From positions 1-36,550 of the IMG/VR virus record IMGVR_UViG_3300037963_000862: a DNA stretch of 36,550 bases; one strand, 5' to 3'. The stretch comes from a virus. The translations under genes and the position numbers were made by a program. Under the pieces are notes generated by a model. It worked only from the letters and a program-made list of their open reading frames with translations. It had not been told where the DNA came from and ran no database searches. Below are positions 14,979-22,149 of this stretch, in pieces. The first letter of the stretch is position 1. Each line of letters starts with the position of its first letter.

Positions 14979-15033
14979 TTCTTACTCATCTGGCGAACCC
15001 CACCTCGGTTTGTAACTCAAGAGGTAATCTTGA

Positions 15034-15064
15034 GGACAGACACACGATCCCGTGTGACTGTTCC
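15034..15064 (+). promoter_or_regulatory. Leader hairpin 3 (CACACG-ATCC-CGTGTG)
   Basis: A 6-bp stem with a 4-nt ATCC loop (15041-15056), extended by GGACAG/CTGTTCC with a bulge. It lies 51 nt before a 16-codon frame. The sequence after it is similar to that after hairpin 1, sharing GTATTAATTATT and AGGAGTA. Confidence 0.4.
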
Positions 15065-15098
15065 TCGAGTCAGTTGTATTAATTATTTAGGAGTAATC

Positions 15099-15149
15099 AT
15101 GTATATCATTCATTTACCTGATGATGTTATTGAAGAGTTATTCTCATAG
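15099..15149 (+). CDS. Possible leader peptide, 16 aa
   Basis: MYIIHLPDDVIEELFS is preceded by a strong site (TTTAGGAGTAATC) and by leader hairpin 3. Its signals match those of the larger genes nearby, so it is probably translated. It is followed by about 118 nt with several short inverted repeats before the 102-aa gene. It could be a leader peptide for that gene, or a remnant of a longer gene. Low confidence as a functional product. Confidence 0.35.
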   Translation: MYIIHLPDDVIEELFS

Positions 15150-15267
15150 CATCACTTCATGCCAAGGTCACCAGCGGACCGATTAGAAAGCGTCTGGGGT
15201 TAGGGTCCGAACTCTCATGCGGGTAATGAAAAAGCCCCGCACCTTGTTAATTTTTTAGGAGAAATCT

Positions 15268-15576
15268 ATGAAACCAATAGACTATGACACTATAACAATT
15301 GCAATCTTGCAAATCGATATCTACGACGGTAGCATCTACCTTGGCAACGCCGACTACATCAGTTGGTATCATGTCAGCATCGTAGTCGATACAAGAGATG
15401 GCGAGCTTACAGACTATGGTCGAAAGCAAATCGCCGACCTTGCAAAGAAGCACACTCGCGACCCTTGGGAATGCGACAAGCTTCTCCAAGGCAGAGTCTG
15501 TCGCAAAGAACCCACTTACATTAAACACAATGTAAGGATTGACCACTCCGGTCAGACCTTTACGACTGACACATAA
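15268..15576 (+). CDS. Hypothetical early protein, 102 aa
   Basis: The ATG lies 7 nt after TTAGGAG. The 102-residue product starts MKPIDYDTITIAILQIDIYD and has alternating short strands, then a helix (YGRKQIADLAKKH) and a basic segment with two cysteines (CDKLLQGRVCRKE). Soluble, no motif I recognise. A strong terminator follows at 15584, so it ends a small transcription unit. Confidence 0.7.
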   Translation: MKPIDYDTITIAILQIDIYDGSIYLGNADYISWYHVSIVVDTRDGELTDYGRKQIADLAKKHTRDPWECDKLLQGRVCRKEPTYIKHNVRIDHSGQTFTTDT

Positions 15577-15583
15577 TATACTC

Positions 15584-15608
15584 GGGGGAGTTCGCTCCCC
15601 CATTTTTT
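15584..15608 (+). terminator. Rho-independent terminator
   Basis: GGGGGAG, a TTCG tetraloop, CTCCCCC, then A and six T residues, 7 nt after the stop of the 102-aa gene. A textbook terminator for rightward transcription. Confidence 0.93.
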
Positions 15609-15622
15609 AACAGGAGGTTAAA

Positions 15623-15718
15623 ATGCTTGATGAAATCATAGTATGCCCTGTATGTGATACAGTGCATGATTCTCAACACACTCAGTGCCCTGAGTGTGAC
15701 ACCGAGTGGGATATTTAA
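15623..15718 (+). CDS. Tiny zinc-ribbon protein, 31 aa
   Basis: ATG preceded by CAGGAGG at 5 nt. The 31-residue product has CPVC at about 8-11 and CPEC at 22-25, i.e. two CPxC knuckles ten residues apart, the minimum for a Cys4 zinc ribbon. Such mini-ribbons are frequent in phage early regions and may bind nucleic acids or host proteins. It lies just downstream of a terminator, so it needs its own promoter or read-through. Confidence 0.7.
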   Translation: MLDEIIVCPVCDTVHDSQHTQCPECDTEWDI

Positions 15719-15753
15719 TCCCACTCGCTCGCTTCGCTCGCTCGTACATCTGC

Positions 15754-15766
15754 CCACGTCCCGTGG
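15754..15766 (+). promoter_or_regulatory. Leader hairpin 4 (CCACG-TCC-CGTGG)
   Basis: A perfect 5-bp stem with a 3-nt TCC loop, 54 nt before the ATG at 15814. The same 13 bases occur again at 16126. The template strand reads CCACG-GGA-CGTGG. Confidence 0.5.
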
Positions 15767-15813
15767 TCAGCGTGTGTATGGGCGAGTGTTAATTTTATAT
15801 CTATATGGAGTAT

Positions 15814-16080
15814 ATGCTTATGGTTAATTTATATAAATTGTTCACTGATTCTGAGTATTTCGGTGATTATCTTATCGCCAATGATTGCTTTTGGTTTGTC
15901 GATCGTTATTGGTATTGGGTTGTGCGTCCTCATTGCGCAAAATATCATCCCGAATCGCTAGCGATTGTCGAGACTTACCATATGCAATGGGAAGTCACCG
16001 CCTGGACGCTGATGTCTCAGCGTAAAGGCGAACCCCTTGCACACTCTGTGTTGCATGGTTTGGCGTCGTGGGACTGTTAG
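15814..16080 (+). CDS. Hypothetical early protein, 88 aa
   Basis: Aromatic-rich 88-residue protein (YLIANDCFWFVDRYWYWVVRP) with several histidines and cysteines. The start at 15814 is chosen because TGGAG lies 5 nt upstream; an in-frame ATG at 15805 is too close to that site. Soluble or peripheral; no family known. It is preceded by leader hairpin 4 and followed by a repeat of that element. Confidence 0.65.
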   Translation: MLMVNLYKLFTDSEYFGDYLIANDCFWFVDRYWYWVVRPHCAKYHPESLAIVETYHMQWEVTAWTLMSQRKGEPLAHSVLHGLASWDC

Positions 16081-16145
16081 TCCCACTCTCGCTCGGGCCT
16101 TCGGCCCTCGCTCGTTGACAGTTGACCACGTCCCGTGGCAACTGT
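16081..16145 (+). promoter_or_regulatory. Leader hairpin 5 with extended stems
   Basis: After the stop codon come GGGCC-TTC-GGCCC (16095-16107) and then CCACG-TCC-CGTGG (16126-16138), enclosed by ACAGTTG/CAACTGT (16118-16145), giving a 12-bp stem with one bulge. Together with flanking TCCCACTC and CTCGCTCGT, this repeats the arrangement at 15719-15766. The next ATG is 113 nt from the loop, further than for the other hairpins. Confidence 0.5.
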
Positions 16146-16244
16146 TCGTGAGTTCTGTGAACTTGATACGGGTGTATCGAGACACTAACCCCGACACCGC
16201 TCATGATGAAAGTGTTGGATTTACTTACCTAGGAGGTAAACATT

Positions 16245-16484
16245 ATGATGTATTCATTATATATACTTAAGCCCGGCAAAGACGGGAAACAAAGAAGCAG
16301 AGAAATTGGTACTGCTACCACTAACAAAGACGGTAGTATTACTAATTGGTATGACGTTGCTATTCCAACAGATGGACAAGGCAACTTCGTTCCTGTCTTC
16401 ATGAGAGAGATTGTTCAGAAAGAGCAATCTGAATCTCAGAATGTCTCAGCATCTAACGGTGCTGAACAAGTAGCAACTGCCTAA
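16245..16484 (+). CDS. Hypothetical early protein, 79 aa
   Basis: Strong site (AGGAGGTAAAC) before the ATG; the second codon is also ATG, so either could start. The 79-residue product has a beta-rich first half (MYSLYILKPGKDGKQRSREI, then NWYDVAIPTDGQGNFVPVFM) and a polar Gln/Ser-rich tail. It resembles small ssDNA- or peptide-binding folds only loosely. A perfect 10-bp stem-loop covers its stop codon. Confidence 0.7.
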   Translation: MMYSLYILKPGKDGKQRSREIGTATTNKDGSITNWYDVAIPTDGQGNFVPVFMREIVQKEQSESQNVSASNGAEQVATA

Positions 16485-16566
16485 CAGTTGCTACTGGGTG
16501 TGTATCTAGGACAACAAGGAGAGCGACTAGACTAAGTAACGAAGAGTGCAAGACAAAGCACACCCA
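16470..16566 (+). promoter_or_regulatory. Two stem-loops after the 79-aa gene
   Basis: GTAGCAACTG/CAGTTGCTAC (16470-16494, loop CCTAA that contains the stop codon) is followed by TGGGTGTG/CACACCCA (16495-16502 and 16559-16566) enclosing 56 nt with two GGA triplets. No T run, so a structured 3' end or leader is more likely than a terminator. This accounts for the 121-nt gap before the next gene. Confidence 0.5.
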
Positions 16567-16605
16567 CCTTACTTAATTTTAACTACAATATATACGGAGG
16601 TAATC

Positions 16606-16836
16606 ATGAAAAATATTGTATTTTCTACTGCCAGTCTACTTGGCAAAGCAAGTAAGCTAGTTGTTTCGCTAACTGGTTCTACTTTTTCAAGCATCAAAGA
16701 TGGCTACATATCTGGTTATACAGGTATCAATACTGTCAATGATGTTAATCCAGCTGTTGAACAGCCAAAGGAGCAAACTCCAACTGTATCTCGTACTCCA
16801 GTACAACAAGAGTTTGACTTCTCTGACATCAGGTAG
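16606..16836 (+). CDS. Hypothetical early protein, 76 aa
   Basis: CGGAGG lies 7 nt before the ATG at 16606. The 76-residue product has an amphipathic or weakly hydrophobic first part (IVFSTASLLGKASKLVVSLTG), a Gly/Tyr/Asn-rich middle and a Pro/Thr/Gln tail ending QQEFDFSDIR. No family recognised. A terminator follows directly. Confidence 0.65.
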   Translation: MKNIVFSTASLLGKASKLVVSLTGSTFSSIKDGYISGYTGINTVNDVNPAVEQPKEQTPTVSRTPVQQEFDFSDIR

Positions 16837-16841
16837 CGGAT

Positions 16842-16866
16842 GGGGGGCTTCGGCCCCCTTTTTTTT
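16842..16866 (+). terminator. Rho-independent terminator
   Basis: GGGGGC, TTCG loop, GCCCCC and eight T residues, 6 nt after the stop of the 76-aa gene. The second textbook terminator of the early block. Confidence 0.95.
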
Positions 16867-16890
16867 ATCATGTTATTTATAGAGGAGGGC

Positions 16891-17049
16891 ATGACATGCC
16901 CGCTTTGTTTACGTCCCATGGACAATGGGACTCACTTAACCACAGCATTTGACTGCCTGCATCTTAGTTTTTGGCAAGATCAGGTTGAGCAACGTCGTAT
17001 ATGCCAGGAGTGTGAGGTAGTCGCTACATCCTGTAGCGACTGTGATTAA
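16891..17049 (+). CDS. Small zinc-finger protein, 52 aa
   Basis: GAGGAGG precedes the ATG at 16891. The 52-residue product starts MTCPLCLRPMD and holds CPLC (3-6), ICQECE (about 37-41) and a C-terminal SCSDCD, i.e. three CxxC pairs. The middle has a DCLHLSFWQDQVE segment. It looks like a treble-clef or ribbon finger with an extra pair. Its last codons form leader hairpin 6. Confidence 0.7.
   Translation: MTCPLCLRPMDNGTHLTTAFDCLHLSFWQDQVEQRRICQECEVVATSCSDCD
17019..17041 (+). promoter_or_regulatory. Leader hairpin 6 (10-bp stem, TCC loop)
   Basis: AGTCGCTACA-TCC-TGTAGCGACT, a perfect 10-bp stem with a 3-nt TCC loop inside the end of the 52-aa gene and 53 nt before the ATG at 17083. It differs in stem sequence from hairpins 4 and 5 but keeps loop and spacing. 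Confidence 0.5.
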
Positions 17050-17082
17050 GTGAGTGTTCTTTATAACTATAAGGAGGTTTAT

Positions 17083-17253
17083 ATGGACGAGGTAGCTATA
17101 CCCCAAGAGGTGTTAGAAAAAGCCGAAGCAAGTGAAATACAATCGCGAGCTGAATTTATGTCTTCTGGTAAGTATATAAATGACTTCATCAGAAGATTCG
17201 AAGCAATGTCATTACTAAAAGGAGGTAATCATGGCAAACGCAAACCATTTTGA
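17083..17253 (+). CDS. Small hypothetical protein, 56 aa
   Basis: Ribosome binding site AAGGAGG lies 6 nt before ATG 17083. The 56-residue helical product (VLEKAEASEIQSRAEF, then YINDFIRRFEAMSLL) ends by reading through the ribosome binding site and start of the next gene, overlapping it by 23 nt. The overlap implies coupled translation. Function unknown. Confidence 0.7.
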   Translation: MDEVAIPQEVLEKAEASEIQSRAEFMSSGKYINDFIRRFEAMSLLKGGNHGKRKPF

Positions 17254-17989
17254 TCCTATGGATCACCCAGTTGGCCCAGAATTGGTCAACGAAGTAGAGA
17301 CCGACGAGTCAATGTTCATGCCTGACACGAACGGCGACCCAATCGGTAGTGAAATCAGAGACGCACAAGACCCTGTGCATCTACCTGACTTTTATTACAA
17401 AAAGTATGCTCTTGATGGCGCAGGTCAACCTATCGCTCAGCAATCTAGAGTGCTCGGTATCATGGAGGTGTTCAAGCAAAAGAAAGACACTCCATACCAG
17501 CATTTCTCTAAAGATGAAGAGACTAGGCAAAAAGAAGAGCAGTACTACATGGACCAAGTCGACACAGTATGTGCTGGCTTGTTACCGTTGCTTGAGTGCG
17601 ACCCACAGTCTACGGGTATCAACTTTTTACAGTTGACGACTAGAACTTGGGCAGAATTCGCATCTATTGCATACGAGTATAAAGAGGAGACCAATGGGGC
17701 TAACCCGAATGAGGCGTTGCCTGATTGGTTGATCGAACGCGAAGACAAGATGTTCAGTCTTGGTCGTAAAGCAAGAATGTTGTCAGCAGTCATTGACAAA
17801 GTTGGCAATCAGTTTGGCTTGAATGATATCGCTCTCAAAGACTTTCGAGTTATGAACGAAATCGAGAGGCGACAGCAACGCTTAGCAGAATGGAACTACA
17901 AGAATCATGCAGATTCATCTGTCAAAGTTGCAACTGATCTAAACAATGCTACACACGAGCATACTAGAACAGTCTTCGAAAACGCGTAA
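17231..17989 (+). CDS. Hypothetical protein, 252 aa
   Basis: The start has AGGAGG 5 nt upstream. The 252-residue product is acidic at its N-terminus (NEVETDESMFMPDTNGDP), then mostly helical with LGRKARMLSAVIDKVGNQ and a conserved-looking IALKDFRVMNEIERRQQRLAEW. No catalytic motif. It leads the operon that also holds the MoxR ATPase and its partner, so it may be a substrate or adaptor for them; that is inference. Confidence 0.75.
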   Translation: MANANHFDPMDHPVGPELVNEVETDESMFMPDTNGDPIGSEIRDAQDPVHLPDFYYKKYALDGAGQPIAQQSRVLGIMEVFKQKKDTPYQHFSKDEETRQKEEQYYMDQVDTVCAGLLPLLECDPQSTGINFLQLTTRTWAEFASIAYEYKEETNGANPNEALPDWLIEREDKMFSLGRKARMLSAVIDKVGNQFGLNDIALKDFRVMNEIERRQQRLAEWNYKNHADSSVKVATDLNNATHEHTRTVFENA

Positions 17990-18080
17990 CGCTTGGCGTC
18001 CACAGGACAATTGGGACGCACTGCACCTTGCTGGTTGGGTGGAGGACAACAATCAGCACTTTATTCCAAAGGAGGTAAAT

Positions 18081-18491
18081 ATGGGATTAGACGCAAACGC
18101 AGGCTTTCAGAAGCCACAACCAAAAAACGTAGAACCAATTGATATCTATGACACAATGGAATCTAAGTTTTATTGGCGTAAACATGCCAGACTACAACAG
18201 TTTATGATGGTCAAATGGCATGCTAACAAAGGAGAGGAGACACCCTTCGGTGTTATGGGCTCTGACTTCAACGGCGGTAATATACTATGGTTGGAGAAAG
18301 ATGACATATTAGAATTACAAGATATGGTAAAGAACGGCGCTCTGCCTTTCTGCCCAGACGGTTTCTTTTGGGGACACCAGTTCCAAGAAGAATCCATGTC
18401 GGAATACAAACAACAAGACCTTAAGTTCTGTGAAGAGGCACTCAAGTGGCTCGAGGAGGGCAAAAAGGTCTGGTACGATTGTTCGTGGTAA
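18081..18491 (+). CDS. Hypothetical protein, 136 aa
   Basis: ATG 18081 is preceded by AAAGGAGGTAAAT, the best ribosome binding site in the area. The 136-residue product is soluble with YDTMESKFYWRKHARLQQFMMVKW, then a Gly/Asp part and an acidic helical end. In the same frame, 30 codons upstream of this start also read like protein (PQDNWDALHLAGWVEDNNQH) but have no start codon with a ribosome binding site, so part of the gene may be a remnant or begin at a non-standard codon. Family unknown. Confidence 0.7.
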   Translation: MGLDANAGFQKPQPKNVEPIDIYDTMESKFYWRKHARLQQFMMVKWHANKGEETPFGVMGSDFNGGNILWLEKDDILELQDMVKNGALPFCPDGFFWGHQFQEESMSEYKQQDLKFCEEALKWLEEGKKVWYDCSW

Positions 18492-18507
18492 ATTATAGGA
18501 GGTAAAC

Positions 18508-19524
18508 ATGCATACAATTAACCCACAAAAACTCAAAGACGAACTTCGAGATTGCCTGAACGCTGGTTATCCAGCAATGATCTGGGGTGGCCCAGGCATA
18601 GGTAAGTCGGAGATTCCAGAACAGGTAGCGCGTGAAATGGGAGTCCCACTCATCGATTTTCGTGCTAACCTGTTCGACCCTGTCGATGTGCGAGGTATTC
18701 CATATATCAAGCAACTCAAAGAAACTGGCAAAAGATTTACATCTTGGGCTGTGCCTGACGTGTTCCCAATCGCAGAGCGCGATGGTGAACGTGGCATCTT
18801 GTTTATTGATGAGTTGCCTACCGCACCACCAGCAACGCAGAATGCATTCTTGCAACTGTTGCTCAACAGACGTATCGGCGACTACAAGCTACCAGATGGC
18901 TGGCAGATTGTGTGTGCTGGTAACAGATTGACTGACTCTGCAGCTGTCTATCAGATGCCAAGCCCAGTCAGAAACAGGCTAGCTCACTATGAGTTGGAGC
19001 CAACACTAGATGACTGGTGTACATGGGCTTATCAAAACAACATCGAACCAGATGTTATTTCATTCATACAGTACAGACCTAACTTACTGTCTGCATTCGA
19101 CGCAGACCAGTATGCTTTCCCAACACCACGTGCTTGGTCAATGGTAAGCAGAAAGATCAAAAGGTCTAACACAGATGAAGAAAGACTATTCTTCGGTGTG
19201 TCATCACTAGTTGGCGATGGTCCAGCAGGCGAGTTTATTGCATTCAGAGAGATTGCTAACAAGCTACCTGATATTGATCAGTTGATCAAAGACCCATCGT
19301 TGTACAAAAAAGATGACAATCCAGCTCTCTTGTACGCACTATCTACTGCTGTTGCTACAAGAGCAGAAGACGCACTGATGGAGAACATCATGAAGCTCAA
19401 CAAAAAATTACCTATTGAGTTTCAGGTTATCTTAATCAAAGGTTGTCTAGCCAAAGACAGACAACTCAAATCACACAACGATGTACGTAAGTGGATCGTT
19501 GACAACGCTAACGTAGTTTTATAG
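18508..19524 (+). CDS. MoxR-type AAA+ ATPase, 338 aa
   Basis: Walker A GGPGIGKS (27-34), Walker B GILFIDE (96-102) and a sensor-1 segment IVCAGNRLTD are clear. The order ARxMGVPLIDFRANLFDPVDVRG between them is typical of the MoxR branch. MoxR ATPases work as chaperones or remodelling enzymes with VWA-domain partners, and such a partner lies two genes downstream. N4-like phages carry a similar AAA+/VWA-type pair. Ribosome binding site AGGAGGT. Likely role: assembly or activation of a phage or host complex. Family assignment firm, biological target unknown. Confidence 0.9.
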   Translation: MHTINPQKLKDELRDCLNAGYPAMIWGGPGIGKSEIPEQVAREMGVPLIDFRANLFDPVDVRGIPYIKQLKETGKRFTSWAVPDVFPIAERDGERGILFIDELPTAPPATQNAFLQLLLNRRIGDYKLPDGWQIVCAGNRLTDSAAVYQMPSPVRNRLAHYELEPTLDDWCTWAYQNNIEPDVISFIQYRPNLLSAFDADQYAFPTPRAWSMVSRKIKRSNTDEERLFFGVSSLVGDGPAGEFIAFREIANKLPDIDQLIKDPSLYKKDDNPALLYALSTAVATRAEDALMENIMKLNKKLPIEFQVILIKGCLAKDRQLKSHNDVRKWIVDNANVVL

Positions 19525-19532
19525 GAGGTTAT

Positions 19533-20198
19533 ATGAAAACAGTTAGATTATCAGAACAGCTCAAACGTGACATACTCAAGAACGCGGAGGATAAGTACAA
19601 CAATGCTAATCCTCCCAAAGAGTGGCCACAAGATGGCTATGCTGTTATACAAAGACTCGGCATCATAGACAAGACCAACAGGTCTAAACAAGTATTCAAA
19701 GAAATATGGGGACAAGACATGCCTATGCGTGAGATTGACAACATTAGACTTGTAGCAGAGCCTGTTGACGCAGATGATGACGGCGAGGGTAATTACAGTT
19801 ACAACAGAAACATAGAGTTTGCTATTCCTTGCACACCTACCAAAGTGCCTAGGTTCATGGCCAACTATGACACGCTTGAATACGAAGTGCCACCAACAGA
19901 CGAGACTATTGTTGAGTGCTTAGCTATACGTGTTTTCAACGACAACCGTGACGATGAGAAACGTGAATACAGAAACAAACTCGACACTGTGATGGATAGA
20001 TTTAGTACGCTAAATCAGTTACTTAAAGCTGCTCCGTACATCAAAGACTTAGTTCCACAAGAGAAACTCACGAAGATGTATGAGAAAGACGATAGATCAG
20101 CAAGACGTAAAGAGCTCGCTGAAGTCGCAGACAACGAACTGCAGGACCTACGTGAGGTTCTGTTAGAAGACGCATTACTAGGAGATGATGACAAATGA
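19533..20198 (+). CDS. Hypothetical protein between AAA+ and VWA genes, 221 aa
   Basis: 221 residues. The N-terminus is a basic helix (VRLSEQLKRDILKNAEDKY). The C-terminal third reads STLNQLLKAAPYIKDLVPQEKL, then TKMYEKDD and a long acidic helix ending EDALLGDDDK. A second gene (22142-22969) has the same plan, with matching start and DLVPEEYL plus LLGED at the end, so the two look like paralogues. The N-terminal LREdI-type helix faintly recalls phage nucleotide-modification-associated proteins (Nmad5), which I cannot confirm. The stop overlaps the next start (ATGA). Confidence 0.8.
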   Translation: MKTVRLSEQLKRDILKNAEDKYNNANPPKEWPQDGYAVIQRLGIIDKTNRSKQVFKEIWGQDMPMREIDNIRLVAEPVDADDDGEGNYSYNRNIEFAIPCTPTKVPRFMANYDTLEYEVPPTDETIVECLAIRVFNDNRDDEKREYRNKLDTVMDRFSTLNQLLKAAPYIKDLVPQEKLTKMYEKDDRSARRKELAEVADNELQDLREVLLEDALLGDDDK

Positions 20199-21301
20199 AT
20201 CAACTATTCGTAAAAGCTAGGTCAAGACTTATTCTTGACAATCCATTCTTCGGCACTTTGTGCTTACGCCAAAAACCTGTTGAATGGGATCAGCCAACCG
20301 GTGCTGTAGACGGTAAGCATCTCTATTTCAATGTTAAATGGTTTGAAAAACTAACAGAAATGGAACGTGTAGGTTTTCTAGCGCACGAAGTAATGCACTT
20401 AGTTCTTATGCATCACACACGTAGACAAGAACGTAATCCGCACAGATGGAATGTTGCAGCTGACTACGCTATCAACAATCATCTTGTTGCAGAGGGATTT
20501 ATCCTGCCGAAAGGCGGTCTCCTGGATGATCAGTACCTTGATATGTCCACCGAGGCTATCTATAACATGCTACCGGAACCTCCTTCGGGTTGGGACACAG
20601 CATTTAAAGATGGCGGTGGTTGTGGCGGAGTGCTCGATCATCCAGACTCTGATGGCACAAGCGGTACAGCTAGTGCCATTGAGTCAGAGTTACAAGTTGC
20701 AGTTAACCAAGCTGCAGAAGCAGCCAAGGCTCAAGGCAAACTGTCCGAGAACATGGAGTCATTGGTATCAGAAATCACTGACCCCAAGGTTGATTGGAAG
20801 AACGTGCTTGCTAGGTTTCTACGTGCTAACAACAAATCAGACTTTACATGGACTCGTCCTAACAGACGATTCATTGGTTCCGGATTGTATCTGCCATCCT
20901 TGCACAACCCGTGTCTCGAAGAGATCGCGATTGCGGTAGATACATCTGGTTCTATAACAGATGAAGAACTGACACAGTTCACAACAGAGACTTCGTACAT
21001 ACTGCACGAGCTCAACCCAGAACGTATCCAGTTCATACAATGTGACGCAGAGGTCAATGAAACTACCGAGTATACTCGTGAGTCACTGCCTCTCAAAGTT
21101 ACATACAAAGGCCGAGGTGGTACTAGTTTCGCGCCAGTCATTGACTACGTCAACGAGCATCATCCTGGTGTTGCTGCTCTTGTGTATCTGACTGACCTCG
21201 AAGCAAGCCAATCAGACTTCGGTGACAAACCACATTACCCAGTACTTTGGGTAACTACATCAAGTGAGGAGGCTCCCTATGGAGAAGTTATCAAAATGTA
21301 A
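20195..21301 (+). CDS. Metallopeptidase-like plus VWA-like protein (DUF2201 type), 368 aa
   Basis: Residues about 55-75 contain HEVMHLVLMHH, an HExxH zinc motif with a further histidine. A glycine- and aspartate-rich linker (about 130-160) follows, then a C-terminal VWA-like domain with DTSGSI (about 250-255) as MIDAS-type metal site and RGGTSFAPV as the second loop. This HExxH+VWA-like pairing is the DUF2201-type protein that accompanies MoxR ATPases. The two genes are separated only by the 221-aa gene. The partner probably recruits or prepares targets for the ATPase. In N4-like phages a VWA protein follows an AAA+ gene, which supports a relationship. Confidence 0.88.
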   Translation: MNQLFVKARSRLILDNPFFGTLCLRQKPVEWDQPTGAVDGKHLYFNVKWFEKLTEMERVGFLAHEVMHLVLMHHTRRQERNPHRWNVAADYAINNHLVAEGFILPKGGLLDDQYLDMSTEAIYNMLPEPPSGWDTAFKDGGGCGGVLDHPDSDGTSGTASAIESELQVAVNQAAEAAKAQGKLSENMESLVSEITDPKVDWKNVLARFLRANNKSDFTWTRPNRRFIGSGLYLPSLHNPCLEEIAIAVDTSGSITDEELTQFTTETSYILHELNPERIQFIQCDAEVNETTEYTRESLPLKVTYKGRGGTSFAPVIDYVNEHHPGVAALVYLTDLEASQSDFGDKPHYPVLWVTTSSEEAPYGEVIKM

Positions 21302-21458
21302 GCAATACGTCCAAGAGTTTGGCGTGTCTGTGTTGACCGGCACAGCAATATTGTTTCTATTATTCGGTCTTGCTACGAGTATTCATTACTCGTTGGTGTT
21401 GCTCGGTGTCGGGGTCGGCCTCGGGTGTATATTTTATTTACTATGGAGATTAATATGA
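21279..21458 (+). CDS. Small two-pass membrane protein, 59 aa
   Basis: ATG 21279 is preceded by GAGGAGG inside the end of the VWA-like gene, overlapping it by 23 nt. The 59-residue product has two hydrophobic helices (about 17-34 and 38-57, the latter LVLLGVGVGLGCIFYLLWRL). It is followed by two more membrane proteins. The function could be inner-membrane modification, or anchoring for the ATPase partner. No family known. Confidence 0.65.
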   Translation: MEKLSKCKQYVQEFGVSVLTGTAILFLLFGLATSIHYSLVLLGVGVGLGCIFYLLWRLI

Positions 21459-21607
21459 CAAACATTGTGTCATCAGTTACCACAGCATTGTGGATACTTA
21501 TCGAACTTATTCAATTCGCATACATGGCCTATCTAATGTGGCTAAGGAGGAATGATGTTACTAGTAGGCATACTCAGCGCGCTAGGGCTGCTTTTGCTTG
21601 CGCTTAA
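21455..21607 (+). CDS. Small membrane protein, 50 aa
   Basis: ATG 21455 overlaps the previous stop (ATGA) and has GGAG 8 nt upstream. One long hydrophobic helix (about 10-32, LWILIELIQFAYMAYLMWL) precedes a basic tail (RRNDVTSRHTQRARA), so the tail should face the cytoplasm. It overlaps the next gene by 56 nt. No family known. Confidence 0.6.
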   Translation: MTNIVSSVTTALWILIELIQFAYMAYLMWLRRNDVTSRHTQRARAAFACA

Positions 21608-21878
21608 AGCAGGCGGACGTAAAACTATCGGCAATGATATCTTTGTTGATGTATTGATTACAATTACATTGATGGTGTGTTTCTACGGCACCTTCAGTGG
21701 CATGGCTGCTGCTATGGTTGGCGGTCTGTGCGCTTCCATTGTTCTCTTCATTCTAAAGAAAACAATGACGCATGAAAAACTTGTAGTCGAGAAAGAAAAA
21801 GTAGACATGCCTCTTGGTATGAAGATTATCAGACCAAGAGTACGTTGGAAAACAATACAACCAGATTGGAGGAGATAA
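21552..21878 (+). CDS. Small membrane protein, 108 aa
   Basis: AAGGAGGA precedes a double ATG (21552 or 21555). Three hydrophobic segments (about 2-18, 30-48 and 50-68) are followed by a charged cytoplasmic tail (LKKTMTHEKLVVEKEKVDMP). Third of three consecutive membrane proteins next to the MoxR/VWA-like genes. Holin-like topology is possible but there is no lysis enzyme nearby. Confidence 0.7.
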   Translation: MMLLVGILSALGLLLLALKAGGRKTIGNDIFVDVLITITLMVCFYGTFSGMAAAMVGGLCASIVLFILKKTMTHEKLVVEKEKVDMPLGMKIIRPRVRWKTIQPDWRR

Positions 21879-21879
21879 A

Positions 21880-22149
21880 ATGGGTAAAGAAACTAAATGC
21901 GACAACTGCGGTGCAGATATAACTACCGGAGACGTATTCGAAGAAACACTTCATTCACAGGTCCACATGTGCCAACAGGCAGGCATGGACCCCATGGAGG
22001 TTATAATCAGAGGGCTAGGATATTTTATGAAAATGAATTATTTTTGCGCTCCTAATACTAAGACAGCAGATGAACTCATAGATGACCTGAAAGTATTCTA
22101 TAGAGAAAATCAAGACACATCACATAAGGAGGTAAGATTAGATGGCTAG
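21880..22149 (+). CDS. Zinc-binding small protein, 89 aa
   Basis: GGAGGAG lies 5 nt before the ATG. CDNC (7-10) with C and H residues further on (HSQVHMC, then YFCAPN) suggests one zinc site in an otherwise helical 89-residue protein. It overlaps the following gene by 8 nt. Role unknown; mini-zinc proteins recur in this block. Confidence 0.7.
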   Translation: MGKETKCDNCGADITTGDVFEETLHSQVHMCQQAGMDPMEVIIRGLGYFMKMNYFCAPNTKTADELIDDLKVFYRENQDTSHKEVRLDG

